A stretch of DNA of 64,000 nt from Pirellulaceae bacterium (lineage in GTDB: Bacteria > Planctomycetota > Planctomycetia > Pirellulales > Pirellulaceae): the NCBI GenBank assembly GCA_019636385.1, contig JAHBXT010000002.1:248001-312000 (forward strand), read 5' to 3'. A model generated the notes under the pieces. The model was not told the origin of the DNA. It searched no databases and was given only the letters and a program-made list of their open reading frames with translations. The translations under genes were made by a program, and so were the position numbers. Of this stretch, positions 48,803 through 57,026 are shown one piece after another (positions within the stretch are counted from its first letter, which is position 1; each line of letters starts with the position of its first letter).

Positions 48803-48982
48803 ATGGTCTTTAGGTGCGTTCGACGCATGCTTCAGCCGCTTGAGCCACTCCAGGCTTACAAACGAGCAGCCGTTGTTGAGCTGCATCGCATCGAAGAATT
48901 ATTCGGTCGAGGTATCTGGCAGTCCAGTAAAGAAATCGAACTGATCAACGTAGCCAAATGTCGTTCCAAGTATCAACAGTGA
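48803..48982 (+). CDS. Possible small protein or gene remnant
   Basis: A 59-codon plus-strand frame in the ribH-nusB gap. The peptide has a regular helix-like composition (KRAAVVELHRIEELFGRGIW, SSKEIELINVAK) unlike the random frames around it. No ribosome site is clear and no family is recognised. It may be the C-terminal remnant of an inserted gene. Confidence 0.22.
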   Translation: MVFRCVRRMLQPLEPLQAYKRAAVVELHRIEELFGRGIWQSSKEIELINVAKCRSKYQQ

Positions 48983-49084
48983 ATGGTCGCGCAGTTAGCT
49001 CACGGTAACATGCATCCGTTATTGCGAGCGAAGTGCAGCACGCAGCAACTGGACCTCGGACTGTTTTCAGCGGCGGCGATTTGG

Positions 49085-49114
49085 CTGATGGAGAGCCGTG
49101 CTGATGGAGAGCCG
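49085..49114 (+). repeat. 16-bp tandem repeat, nearly two copies
   Basis: CTGATGGAGAGCCGTG is followed directly by CTGATGGAGAGCCG. It lies in the ribH-nusB gap and suggests slippage. Confidence 0.7.
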
Positions 49115-49250
49115 CCAAGGCCACAAGATTGGATGCTAGGAACTGCCAAGCGGCCGCCTGCAAGACTCCGAATCGTGCTATGCGCTAGTCTGGAGTCAAA
49201 ACGCTATCGCCCGCCGGTGCCGCGATGCTGTAATCAGGCCAGAGGTTGCA

Positions 49251-49685
49251 CTAGACCACAAGCTTGAGCATGGCGAGTACGGCTTCGGCAGTCTCCTGGC
49301 CTTTGTTGCCGACATTGCCGCCGGCGCGGTGCAGGGCTTGTTCGAGCGAGTTGCAGGTGAGCAGCCCGAAGCCGATGGGCTTGCCGGTTTGCATCATGAG
49401 TTGCATCAGCGCGCTGCTGACCGAGCTGTTGATATATTGATCGTGAGTCGTTTCGCCGCGAATGACGGCCCCCAAGGCGATGACGGCTAGAATATCGGAA
49501 CGCTGGGCGAGTCGCTTCGCGGCCAACGGTAACTCCCATGCACCGGGCACTTCGACCACCAGAACTCGTGGTAGTCCGATGTCGGCGGCTAGCAAGGTCT
49601 CCAGCGCGCCTTGTTGCAAGCGGCTGGTGATGTTGGCGTTGTACGTGGAGACGGCGACTCCAATCATGCCCTGGGCAATGGTCAT
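49251..49685 (-). CDS. ribH: 6,7-dimethyl-8-ribityllumazine synthase
   Basis: 144 residues, standard length. It condenses the pyrimidine and dihydroxybutanone-phosphate intermediates to lumazine in riboflavin synthesis, forming pentameric or icosahedral shells. The signatures EVPGAWELPLAAKRLA, GAVIRGETTHDQYI (with the catalytic His) and FGLLTCNSLEQAL are intact. It follows rho by 4 bases, and the two are probably co-transcribed. Other riboflavin genes are not in the window. Confidence 0.97.
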   Translation of the reverse strand: MTIAQGMIGVAVSTYNANITSRLQQGALETLLAADIGLPRVLVVEVPGAWELPLAAKRLAQRSDILAVIALGAVIRGETTHDQYINSSVSSALMQLMMQTGKPIGFGLLTCNSLEQALHRAGGNVGNKGQETAEAVLAMLKLVV

Positions 49686-49689
49686 TGTG

Positions 49690-51153
49690 TTACGTCCTTA
49701 CATTCATCAAGAATTCAGCGTTCGACTTGGTCTTAGCCAGGCGATCAACCAGTGATTTCATAGCGTCTGAGGGGTTCATCTCGGATAGCAGTCGTCGGAC
49801 AGCGGTAACCCGCTGGTGCTCGTCAGCCTGCATCAGAATTTCATCGCGACGTGTGCCGCTGGCGTTGATGTCGATCGCGGGCCAAATGCGTTGATCGACC
49901 AGGCTACGGTCGAGGACGATCTCCAGGTTGCCGGTACCCTTGAATTCCTCAAAGATCACCTCGTCCATGCGACTACCAGTGTCGACTAAAGCGGTAGCGA
50001 TGATCGTCAGCGACCCGCCTTCTTCCACTTTCCGAGCCGAACCGAAGAACGCTTTGGGCCGTTGCAGAGCATTGGCATCCAGTCCGCCTGATAGCAATTT
50101 GCCGCTTTGTTGACAGTGACTGTTCCAAGCTCGAGCAAATCGGGTAATGCTGTCCAAGAAAATGATCACATCCGTACCATGTTCCACCATGCGTTTGGCT
50201 TTTTCCAAAGCGATGTAGGCAACCTGCGTATGCCGTGCAGCCGATTCGTCGAACGTGCTGCTGATGACTTCACAGTTCTTGCCGCGCACCTCGCGCAGCA
50301 TGTCAGTGACCTCTTCGGGCCGTTCGTCGACCAACAGCATAATCACGTAGGCTTGGGGGTAATTCTTCAGAACCGCGCGCGCCAACTTTTGCATCAGCAG
50401 TGTTTTGCCGGCCCGCGGTGGGCTGACAATCAAGCCTCGCTGGCCAAAACCGATGGGCGCAACCAAATCCACAACGCGGGTCTCTACAATGTCCGGTTGC
50501 GTTTCCATGATGATCCGCTGATTGGGATGCAAGGGAGTCAGCTCTTCAAACGGCTTGGTGCGGGCGGCTTGCTCGGGTTGTTGCAGATTAACCGCCTCGA
50601 CTCGCAGCAACGCGAAGTAGCGTTCCGTCGATTTGGGCGGACGAATCTGGCCGGCGACCTGCGAGCCGGTTTGCAAGCCAAATCGACGTACTTGGCTCGG
50701 CGAAACATAAATGTCTTCAGGGCTGGACAGGTAGTGATTGCTGGCATTGCGAAGGAAACCATAACCTCCGGACAAGACCTCCAGCGTTCCCTCGCCGAAC
50801 ATCAAACCGTTGTTTTTCAGCCGCGACTTAAGTAGCTGAAAGATCAGTTCGCTGCGGCTTAGTCCTTCGCTGGCGACATGTTCAGCAACAGCCGTCTGCT
50901 TGAGTTGATCGTCACTGAGCTTTTGTAGCTCAGCGAATGTCGGAGCCCGCGCTATTGTGGGTAGGGGAGTCGAGCTACCCGGCTGCTCGGCCTGCAATTC
51001 ATGGGAGATTTGTTCGGCTAACGAGAGCGGATCACGTTCGGCATCCAATTCGCGAACGCGCTGCTGAGCCTCAGGAGGCAAGGATCGCGAAACGGGTAAG
51101 TCGTCGTTCACTGGACGCTCGCCACGCGCCCGCGAAGGTCGATGACCTGTCAT
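49690..51153 (-). CDS. rho: Transcription termination factor Rho
   Basis: 487 residues. A variable N-terminal arm (about 1-70), the Rho N-terminal helical region and cold-shock RNA-binding domain (about 70-190; [20 protein letters not shown]) precede the RecA-type ATPase. Walker A is [15 protein letters not shown], followed by [11 protein letters not shown], the Q-loop region [14 protein letters not shown] and the [24 protein letters not shown] block. It is a hexameric RNA helicase that ends transcription. Its presence fits the scarcity of intrinsic terminators with T-runs in this window. Confidence 0.97.
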   Translation of the reverse strand: MTGHRPSRARGERPVNDDLPVSRSLPPEAQQRVRELDAERDPLSLAEQISHELQAEQPGSSTPLPTIARAPTFAELQKLSDDQLKQTAVAEHVASEGLSRSELIFQLLKSRLKNNGLMFGEGTLEVLSGGYGFLRNASNHYLSSPEDIYVSPSQVRRFGLQTGSQVAGQIRPPKSTERYFALLRVEAVNLQQPEQAARTKPFEELTPLHPNQRIIMETQPDIVETRVVDLVAPIGFGQRGLIVSPPRAGKTLLMQKLARAVLKNYPQAYVIMLLVDERPEEVTDMLREVRGKNCEVISSTFDESAARHTQVAYIALEKAKRMVEHGTDVIIFLDSITRFARAWNSHCQQSGKLLSGGLDANALQRPKAFFGSARKVEEGGSLTIIATALVDTGSRMDEVIFEEFKGTGNLEIVLDRSLVDQRIWPAIDINASGTRRDEILMQADEHQRVTAVRRLLSEMNPSDAMKSLVDRLAKTKSNAEFLMNVRT

Positions 51154-51504
51154 GTCTGGTTTGCTCCTACTGCGCTACGCAGCACACAGCCAACGGTCGA
51201 TGGCAGCCGTCAATCTTGGGCAATCTGATAGCAGATCAGTGATTGCCAGCGTAACTGGGCCGGTCATCAGAAAAGGCCGTTGGCCAAATGGGTTCTGGGC
51301 AGCGAGTAAACTCGATACAAACTGTTGGGGAGGGAGATGGGACAAGGACTGCCCAGGCAATTTGACGACGAGATGAGTCACCATGTGGCAGTAGAAGCAG
51401 GGCTACTGGCCGAAAATCGATGAGCAGTTAGCCACTAGTATAGCCCAGAAGCCCGTAGTTAGAAGGACAAAACTGGCAAATCGGTGAACTGAAAGAGGTA
51501 GAAA
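51154..51504. other. Upstream region of rho
   Basis: The region between the rho start and the tRNA-Cys gene contains a 69-codon minus-strand frame (51175-51384) with no ribosome site or family. The rho promoter probably lies here but was not identified. Confidence 0.5.
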
Positions 51505-51577
51505 AGGCGTCGGTGGGAGTCGAACCCACGAATAACGGATTTGCAATCCGCTGCCTTAGCCACTTGGCTACGACGCC
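51505..51577 (-). tRNA. tRNA-Cys (anticodon GCA)
   Basis: The reverse complement folds into a standard cloverleaf: acceptor stem GGCGTCG/CGACGCC, anticodon stem CGGAT/ATCCG with loop TTGCAAA reading anticodon GCA, and T-arm GTGGGTTCGACTCCCAC. The discriminator base is U, as expected for bacterial tRNA-Cys. The 3' CCA is not encoded. Confidence 0.97.
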
Positions 51578-51823
51578 CACGCTGTTGCCAACGAACTCCA
51601 ATTTCTACAATGCTCAAACTTTGACGTCAAGGGTAAGCCACCTAATGCCGATGCCTAGTTTCCAACGGCGCTGTATTGCCTAAACTGAGTCAGCCTGAGG
51701 GTTTGCGGAAATGCTGGCTTGGCCCGGCTGCTGCGTGGTACGCGGATATCGAATACTCCGCTGCGTTGCCGACGTGTTTTCGCGTGCGGATTTGATCATT
51801 AACCTACACTGCAAGGAATGGCG

Positions 51824-53302
51824 ATGAGCGGAACTGCCGATTTTGGATTAATTGGTTTGGCGGTCATGGGTGAGAACCTGGCGCTGAACGTAGAGAGCCG
51901 GGGGTACACGATTGCGGTCTACAATCGGACTACGGACAAGGTAGATCAATTGGTCAGCGGTCGCGCTAAGGGCAAGAAGTTTATCGGCTGCCACAGCATC
52001 GCCGAATTTGTCCGTTCTCTGAAACGTCCTCGATTGGTCATGATGCTGGTCAAAGCTGGCCAGGCGGTGGACGAGCTAATCGAGCAGTTGTTGCCGCACC
52101 TTGAGCCAGGTGACGTCATCATCGACGGTGGCAATGAGTACTACACGCACACCGAGCGTCGAACGGCGCATGTCGAGAGCCACGGCTTACTGTATATCGG
52201 AACCGGCGTATCCGGTGGTGAGGAGGGTGCGCTGAAAGGGCCCAGTTTGATGCCCGGTGGTTCACCGGCTGCATGGCCGTTAATCAAACCGATTTTTCAG
52301 GCTATCTCCGCCAAGGTTGGTCCGCGTGGTGACATTCCTTGCTGCGAATGGGTTGGCCCGCGCGGTGCCGGTCACTATGTCAAAATGGTCCACAATGGCA
52401 TTGAATATGGCGACATGCAATTGATCTGCGAAGCCTACCATATCTTGCAGGAAGTCGCTGGACTGAATAACGACCAGTTGTATGACGTGTTCTCCGAGTG
52501 GAATAGTGGCGAGTTACAGAGCTACCTGATCGAGATCACGCGGGATATCTTTAGCGTTCGCGATGACCAGCCGGGAGCCGATGGCTATCTGGTGGACAAG
52601 ATATTAGACAAGGCCGGAGCTAAGGGCACGGGCAAGTGGATGAGTCAATTGGCCCTGGATCTTGGGGTGCCAAGTACTTTGGTGACGACGGCGGTATATG
52701 CCCGCGGTTTGTCGGCTCAAAAAGATGCCCGGGTTCGCGCCAGCCAGTCGCTTGTCGGGCCTGGTCCCAACGATAATCCGCAGTGCGGTCGCGCGGTGCA
52801 GGAGTTGGTTGGGGACCGCCCGCGGTTTGTTGAAGCCGTACGCCAAGCCTTGTATGCATCGAAGATATGCAGCTATGCTCAAGGCTTCGTTCAATTGCAG
52901 GCGGCCAGCAAAGAGCATGATTGGGGGCTGAATTACGGCGATTGTGCATTGCTGTGGCGCGGTGGCTGCATCATTCGCGCGCAGTTTCTCGATCGAATCA
53001 AGGAAGCCTTTGATACTCAGCCTGATTTAGAAAACCTATTGCTGTATCCATATTTCCAAAAAATCATTCACGATAGTCAGGCTGCGTGGCGCTCAGTCTT
53101 GATCGCGGCGACTCACCTGGGAGTGCCGACCCCAGCCTTTTCGGCGGCCCTGGGATACTACGATAGTTATCGTCGCAGTCGTTTGCCCGCTAATTTGTTG
53201 CAAGCCCAGCGCGACTACTTTGGAGCACATACCTACCAGCGCGTCGATCGCCAGGGAACCTTTCATAGCCAGTGGCTGGAACTGCGGCGACAGCCCAACT
53301 GA
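51824..53302 (+). CDS. gnd: 6-phosphogluconate dehydrogenase, decarboxylating
   Basis: About 492 residues. It oxidises 6-phosphogluconate to ribulose 5-phosphate with NADPH formation. The GLIGLAVMGENLALN nucleotide loop, VIIDGGNEYYTHT, VSGGEEGALKGPSLMPGG, the catalytic KMVHNGIEYGDMQL block and the C-terminal GAHTYQRVDRQGTFHSQW are intact. The ATG at 51824 has AAGGA 6 bases upstream, better spaced than the ATG at 51818. zwf follows after 133 bases on the same strand, so both oxidative pentose-phosphate dehydrogenases sit together. Confidence 0.98.
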   Translation: MSGTADFGLIGLAVMGENLALNVESRGYTIAVYNRTTDKVDQLVSGRAKGKKFIGCHSIAEFVRSLKRPRLVMMLVKAGQAVDELIEQLLPHLEPGDVIIDGGNEYYTHTERRTAHVESHGLLYIGTGVSGGEEGALKGPSLMPGGSPAAWPLIKPIFQAISAKVGPRGDIPCCEWVGPRGAGHYVKMVHNGIEYGDMQLICEAYHILQEVAGLNNDQLYDVFSEWNSGELQSYLIEITRDIFSVRDDQPGADGYLVDKILDKAGAKGTGKWMSQLALDLGVPSTLVTTAVYARGLSAQKDARVRASQSLVGPGPNDNPQCGRAVQELVGDRPRFVEAVRQALYASKICSYAQGFVQLQAASKEHDWGLNYGDCALLWRGGCIIRAQFLDRIKEAFDTQPDLENLLLYPYFQKIIHDSQAAWRSVLIAATHLGVPTPAFSAALGYYDSYRRSRLPANLLQAQRDYFGAHTYQRVDRQGTFHSQWLELRRQPN

Positions 53303-53435
53303 CTTGCGCCCGCTGGATTGGCAGCACAGCCTTTTCTAAATTCGGCAGCGCCCGGAACTAGGCTTTAGCCTGCATGCTCCTGCAAAATCAATCGTTGGCG
53401 TTGACTGCACCTCGTAAATTCAAAAGGACGTTAAC

Positions 53436-54890
53436 ATGGCCCATACGATCGTAATTTTTGGCGCATCAGGCGATCTAACCAGTCGCAAGCTGATTCCGGC
53501 GTTGTACGAATTATTTCGCCGTGGAAGGTTGCCAGTGCAAACGCGCATCGTGGGGGCGGCACGCAGCGAATTCCATGATCAAGCCTGGCGACAACAATTG
53601 GCTGAATCCACGGCACGGTTCGTTGGCAATGGTTTCGACGCCCAAGCATGGAGCGAGTTCTCCCAAGCCGTACACTACTGTGCGTTGGACATACAACAAG
53701 CTGCGGATTTCTCGAAGCTGGCCAAGCGTTTGAACGAATTGGAAGGAGGCCAGCGCTCCGATCGCATCTACTATGTGGCCACCATGCCGCAACTGTATCC
53801 TCTGGCCGCGACACAATTAGGCGAGGCCGGGCTGGCCGATGATTCTGAAGGGGCTCGCCGACTGGTGGTGGAAAAGCCTTTCGGCACCGACCTGGAGTCG
53901 GCTCGTGAGCTGAACCAAGTCATCCACCGATCATTCCGTGAGGACCAGGTGTATCGGATCGACCACTATTTGGGTAAAGAGACCGTGCAGAACATCATGG
54001 TGCTCCGTTTTGGTAATTCGATCTTCGAGCCCCTGTGGAACCGCAACTATATCGATCACGTCCAAATCACCGTTGCCGAAGAGGTCATTATCGGTCGGCG
54101 GGCTGCCTATTACGAGAAATCCGGCGTGCTGCGTGATATGTTCCAGAATCACCTGTTCCAGTTGATGATGGTGGTTGGCATGGAGGCACCAGTAAAATAC
54201 AACGCTAGCTGTGTGCGCGACGAAAAGGTGAAAGTACTTCGGGCGGTTCGACCCTTTCACGGCAGCGATTTCGCACAAGGTGGGATTCGCGGACAGTATG
54301 CAGGTTACGCTGAAGAAGATGGGGTGGCCTCAGGCAGCTCCACAGAGACGTTTGCGGCTTTGCGATTGTTTATCGACAATTGGCGTTGGAAGGGCGTGCC
54401 GTTCTACTTGCGTAGTGGCAAGGGGATGAGCTGCCGCACCACGCAGATCGTGATCGAATTCAAGGAGCCACCACATTTGGTGTTCAGTGGTGGACGTGAG
54501 TCGACACCTCAAGCAAACCGATTGGTGATCCAGGTGCAACCGGCCGAAGGAATACAGATGCACTTTCAATCGAAGGTCCCTGATCAAGGCATGAGGCTGC
54601 GCACTAGCCAGCTGGATTTTCGCTTTGACGATGCTGCCGGTCAGTCGGTGCCAGATGCTTATCAAAGGTTGCTGCAGGATGCGCTGCTGGGTGACGCCAG
54701 CTTGTTTGCGCGCAGCGATGAAGTTGAAATGTCTTGGCAGATTATCGACCCGATTCTGGCGGCTTGGCGCAGCCCGGCTGCCCCCGATCTGAACATCTAT
54801 CCGCTGGAGAGTTGGGGCCCAGACGAATCTGCCCAATGGCTATCCAAGGACGGTAGAAGCTGGTTTGATGTCTGTCCGGTTATTCACTAA
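53436..54890 (+). CDS. zwf: Glucose-6-phosphate 1-dehydrogenase
   Basis: 484 residues, full length. It makes 6-phosphogluconolactone from glucose 6-phosphate with NADPH production. The IFGASGDLTSRKLIPALY nucleotide-binding start, the active-site YRIDHYLGKETVQNIMVLRF and the FYLRSGKGM block are characteristic. An AAAAGGACG site precedes the ATG. No 6-phosphogluconolactonase gene is beside it. Confidence 0.98.
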   Translation: MAHTIVIFGASGDLTSRKLIPALYELFRRGRLPVQTRIVGAARSEFHDQAWRQQLAESTARFVGNGFDAQAWSEFSQAVHYCALDIQQAADFSKLAKRLNELEGGQRSDRIYYVATMPQLYPLAATQLGEAGLADDSEGARRLVVEKPFGTDLESARELNQVIHRSFREDQVYRIDHYLGKETVQNIMVLRFGNSIFEPLWNRNYIDHVQITVAEEVIIGRRAAYYEKSGVLRDMFQNHLFQLMMVVGMEAPVKYNASCVRDEKVKVLRAVRPFHGSDFAQGGIRGQYAGYAEEDGVASGSSTETFAALRLFIDNWRWKGVPFYLRSGKGMSCRTTQIVIEFKEPPHLVFSGGRESTPQANRLVIQVQPAEGIQMHFQSKVPDQGMRLRTSQLDFRFDDAAGQSVPDAYQRLLQDALLGDASLFARSDEVEMSWQIIDPILAAWRSPAAPDLNIYPLESWGPDESAQWLSKDGRSWFDVCPVIH

Positions 54891-54935
54891 TTGCGTTCGT
54901 AGCGGCCCAATCGGTGGCACGCCAATGTCGGTTCT

Positions 54936-56024
54936 ATGGTTATGGCAAGTGACAGCTTCATGAATTCGTTCTTCCGAAGTATCAACCGCCGTCTGCGGTT
55001 TTCGACGCTGAGTGCGTGGCTGGCCGTCGCCAACTGCCTGGGCTGCGTCCCACAGCCTGAAAACGCCGTCGTGCTGTATAGCGCAGCCGATCGCGAATAT
55101 GCACAACCCATACTGGACGCCTTCGAGCGCCGCGCGGAGGGCATTGAGATTGTCAGGCAGTTTGACATTGAATCGACTAAGACGGTGGGCTTAGCCAACC
55201 GCATCGTAGCTGAAGCACAGCGACCGCAGTGTGATGTGTTTTGGAATAATGAGATTATGCATACTTTGTCTCTTGAAAGCAAAGGATTGCTACAGCCGAT
55301 CGACTGGGAAATTCCACACGACTGGCCTGCCGAAATGCGCAGTCGGTCTGGCCATTGGGTCGGTGTCGCTGCACGAGCGCGGGTCTTGATCGTCAATCGC
55401 CAAGTACTAGCCGACGTTGCGCAGTGGCCCAATTCGGTGCTGGAGCTAGGGGATGCAAAATGGTCTGGAAAGTGTGGCGTGGCGTTACCGCTGTTCGGTA
55501 CCACCGCCACTCACTTTACGGTTTTATACGATCAACTTGGTGTCGAACGCGCCGAGCAGTTCTTTCAGCAGGTGGCTGACAATGCAGTTGTCTTGTCAGG
55601 TAACAAGCAAGTGGCTTTGCAAGTTGCTGCCGGCAAGTTGGCTTGGGGATTGACGGACACGGACGACGCGCTGCTGGAGATCGACGCCGGACTACCAGTG
55701 AATATCGTCTATCCGGACCAACTGCCACATCAATTGGGAACCTTGCGGATTCCCAATACTGTGGCGGTAGTTGCGGGGGGACCACATCCCGTGGCGGCAG
55801 TCAAGTTGGCCAATTACTTGGTGTCAGAAGATACAGAAGGCCGATTAGCGATGGGGGCCAGTGGTCAGTTTCCGATTCGGCCAGGCCACAGCCAATTGTC
55901 CAGGGCACAATTCTCTCGGGATGGACAGCGATTGTTGATCCGCTGGATGGCAGCCAACTTTGAATCTGCCGCCAGCAGGTGGCCAGAATCGTCGCAGCGC
56001 CTACAACAGATTTTCAAAAGGTAG
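54936..56024 (+). CDS. Solute-binding lipoprotein, Fe(III)-ABC-like
   Basis: 362 residues. A lipoprotein-type signal ends in CLGC near residue 36. The mature protein matches periplasmic solute-binding proteins of ABC importers (family 1, iron/FutA-like): VVLYSAADREYAQPILDAFE, CDVFWNNEIMHTLSLESKGLL and ADYLVSEDTEGRL-like NYLVSEDTEGRLAM near the end. No permease or ATPase gene is adjacent, so its transporter partner is elsewhere or absent. The start could be 54936, 54942 or 54960; no ribosome site decides. Its 3' end overlaps the convergent DUF4105 gene by 11 bases. Confidence 0.82.
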   Translation: MVMASDSFMNSFFRSINRRLRFSTLSAWLAVANCLGCVPQPENAVVLYSAADREYAQPILDAFERRAEGIEIVRQFDIESTKTVGLANRIVAEAQRPQCDVFWNNEIMHTLSLESKGLLQPIDWEIPHDWPAEMRSRSGHWVGVAARARVLIVNRQVLADVAQWPNSVLELGDAKWSGKCGVALPLFGTTATHFTVLYDQLGVERAEQFFQQVADNAVVLSGNKQVALQVAAGKLAWGLTDTDDALLEIDAGLPVNIVYPDQLPHQLGTLRIPNTVAVVAGGPHPVAAVKLANYLVSEDTEGRLAMGASGQFPIRPGHSQLSRAQFSRDGQRLLIRWMAANFESAASRWPESSQRLQQIFKR

Positions 56025-56937
56025 ATGTCGGGCCAGTCTGTGGAGGCTGGATCAGACCACGGATAGCTTGCGAAAATTCGGCTGAACCGTAGTGAAGGCT
56101 GGCCTCCAAGTTGATTCGGCTGGCCCGCTTGATTTGCTCGAACGGCCCATGCACTGCCAGCAAGCCTTGATCATAGAGCATTCGGTCGGAATGACCTGGC
56201 AAGAGTACACGGATATCTTCTGAGATCGTTCCTGGTCGAAGTCGATTGACCATCTCGACAATGTTGGTCGTGCAATTGTTGCGTAGGGTGTCGTAGTATT
56301 CGGGCTGTCTGGCAATCTCATTCACGCGAGCGATGGATGCCAAGAATACACTGCGAACCTGTTCAGGATTGGCTGTCGTACGATACAAATAGACATCGTT
56401 GCGGCGGATCTCGGTGCGCAGGCCAATTAAATCGCGCTCAGTGCCCACGACCCACATCAGTTCGTATTTCTGCCTGGCACCGTCGAGAGGGCTGTACGAC
56501 TCGTGCTGTTCCAATCGCGCTTCGACAGAGAACACCAGATATTGGCCGTCGGCCATGCCAAAACTGAGCATGGTATGCGCAAGTGCCGGCGACTCGGGGA
56601 AAGGGATAACGATAAAATCCAGTGTCCGCAGATCGTTTAGCCAGATTGTGCGATCCGCGTGCCGCACATCATAGTCGGTCTCTGAACGATAGTAGCAGTC
56701 GCGAACATTCAATAAATCGACGCGATTACTGTATATCTGCGCGTAGGGCAAAACCGCTAAATTAGGACGCCATGGGCGATCGTGCGATGGCGGATTGCTT
56801 TGGCGTGTTGACGCGAGGATCGTCGGCAGCGGTCGACGTGGGCCGGCGTCGGATGTTGCCTTGGGCGCTGGGCTTGAGAATTGGCTGCAGCCGCACACCA
56901 TGAAGGCGCTGAACGTAAGGATACGACTGGCAGGCAT
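56014..56937 (-). CDS. DUF4105 lipoprotein
   Basis: 307 residues. The N-terminus (RILTFSAFMVCGCSQF) is a lipoprotein signal. The body matches DUF4105: RTLDFIVIPFPESPALAHTML, the conserved YDTLRNNCTTNIVEMVNRL with its Asn-Cys-Thr-Thr core, and LLPGHSDRMLYDQGLL. The NCTT cysteine with an upstream His suggests a papain-like/NlpC-type thiol hydrolase, an inference. It lies 89 bases downstream of the kinase-tubulin gene on the same strand, so it may be the envelope partner of that system. Confidence 0.82.
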   Translation of the reverse strand: MPASRILTFSAFMVCGCSQFSSPAPKATSDAGPRRPLPTILASTRQSNPPSHDRPWRPNLAVLPYAQIYSNRVDLLNVRDCYYRSETDYDVRHADRTIWLNDLRTLDFIVIPFPESPALAHTMLSFGMADGQYLVFSVEARLEQHESYSPLDGARQKYELMWVVGTERDLIGLRTEIRRNDVYLYRTTANPEQVRSVFLASIARVNEIARQPEYYDTLRNNCTTNIVEMVNRLRPGTISEDIRVLLPGHSDRMLYDQGLLAVHGPFEQIKRASRINLEASLHYGSAEFSQAIRGLIQPPQTGPTSTF

Positions 56938-57026
56938 AAATACCGCTTAGGACTCCATTCCAAATCTAGCTATGGCCCACGCCCTCTATCATAGTTGACG
57001 ACCGCAGTCGTCTAAAGATCAGTTCG

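Larger units (their letters stand above)
48577..49250. other. Gap between ribH and nusB, no clear gene
   Basis: The 674-base gap interrupts what is usually a tight ribH-nusB pair. It holds a near-exact 16-bp tandem repeat (49085-49114) and a small plus-strand frame (48803-48982), listed separately. It may be a decayed insertion, but no recognisable mobile-element sequence is left. Confidence 0.5.

Noticed and set aside
51175..51384. 69-codon minus-strand frame just upstream of rho
   Set aside because: There is no ribosome binding site, no recognised family and no known small gene at this position.
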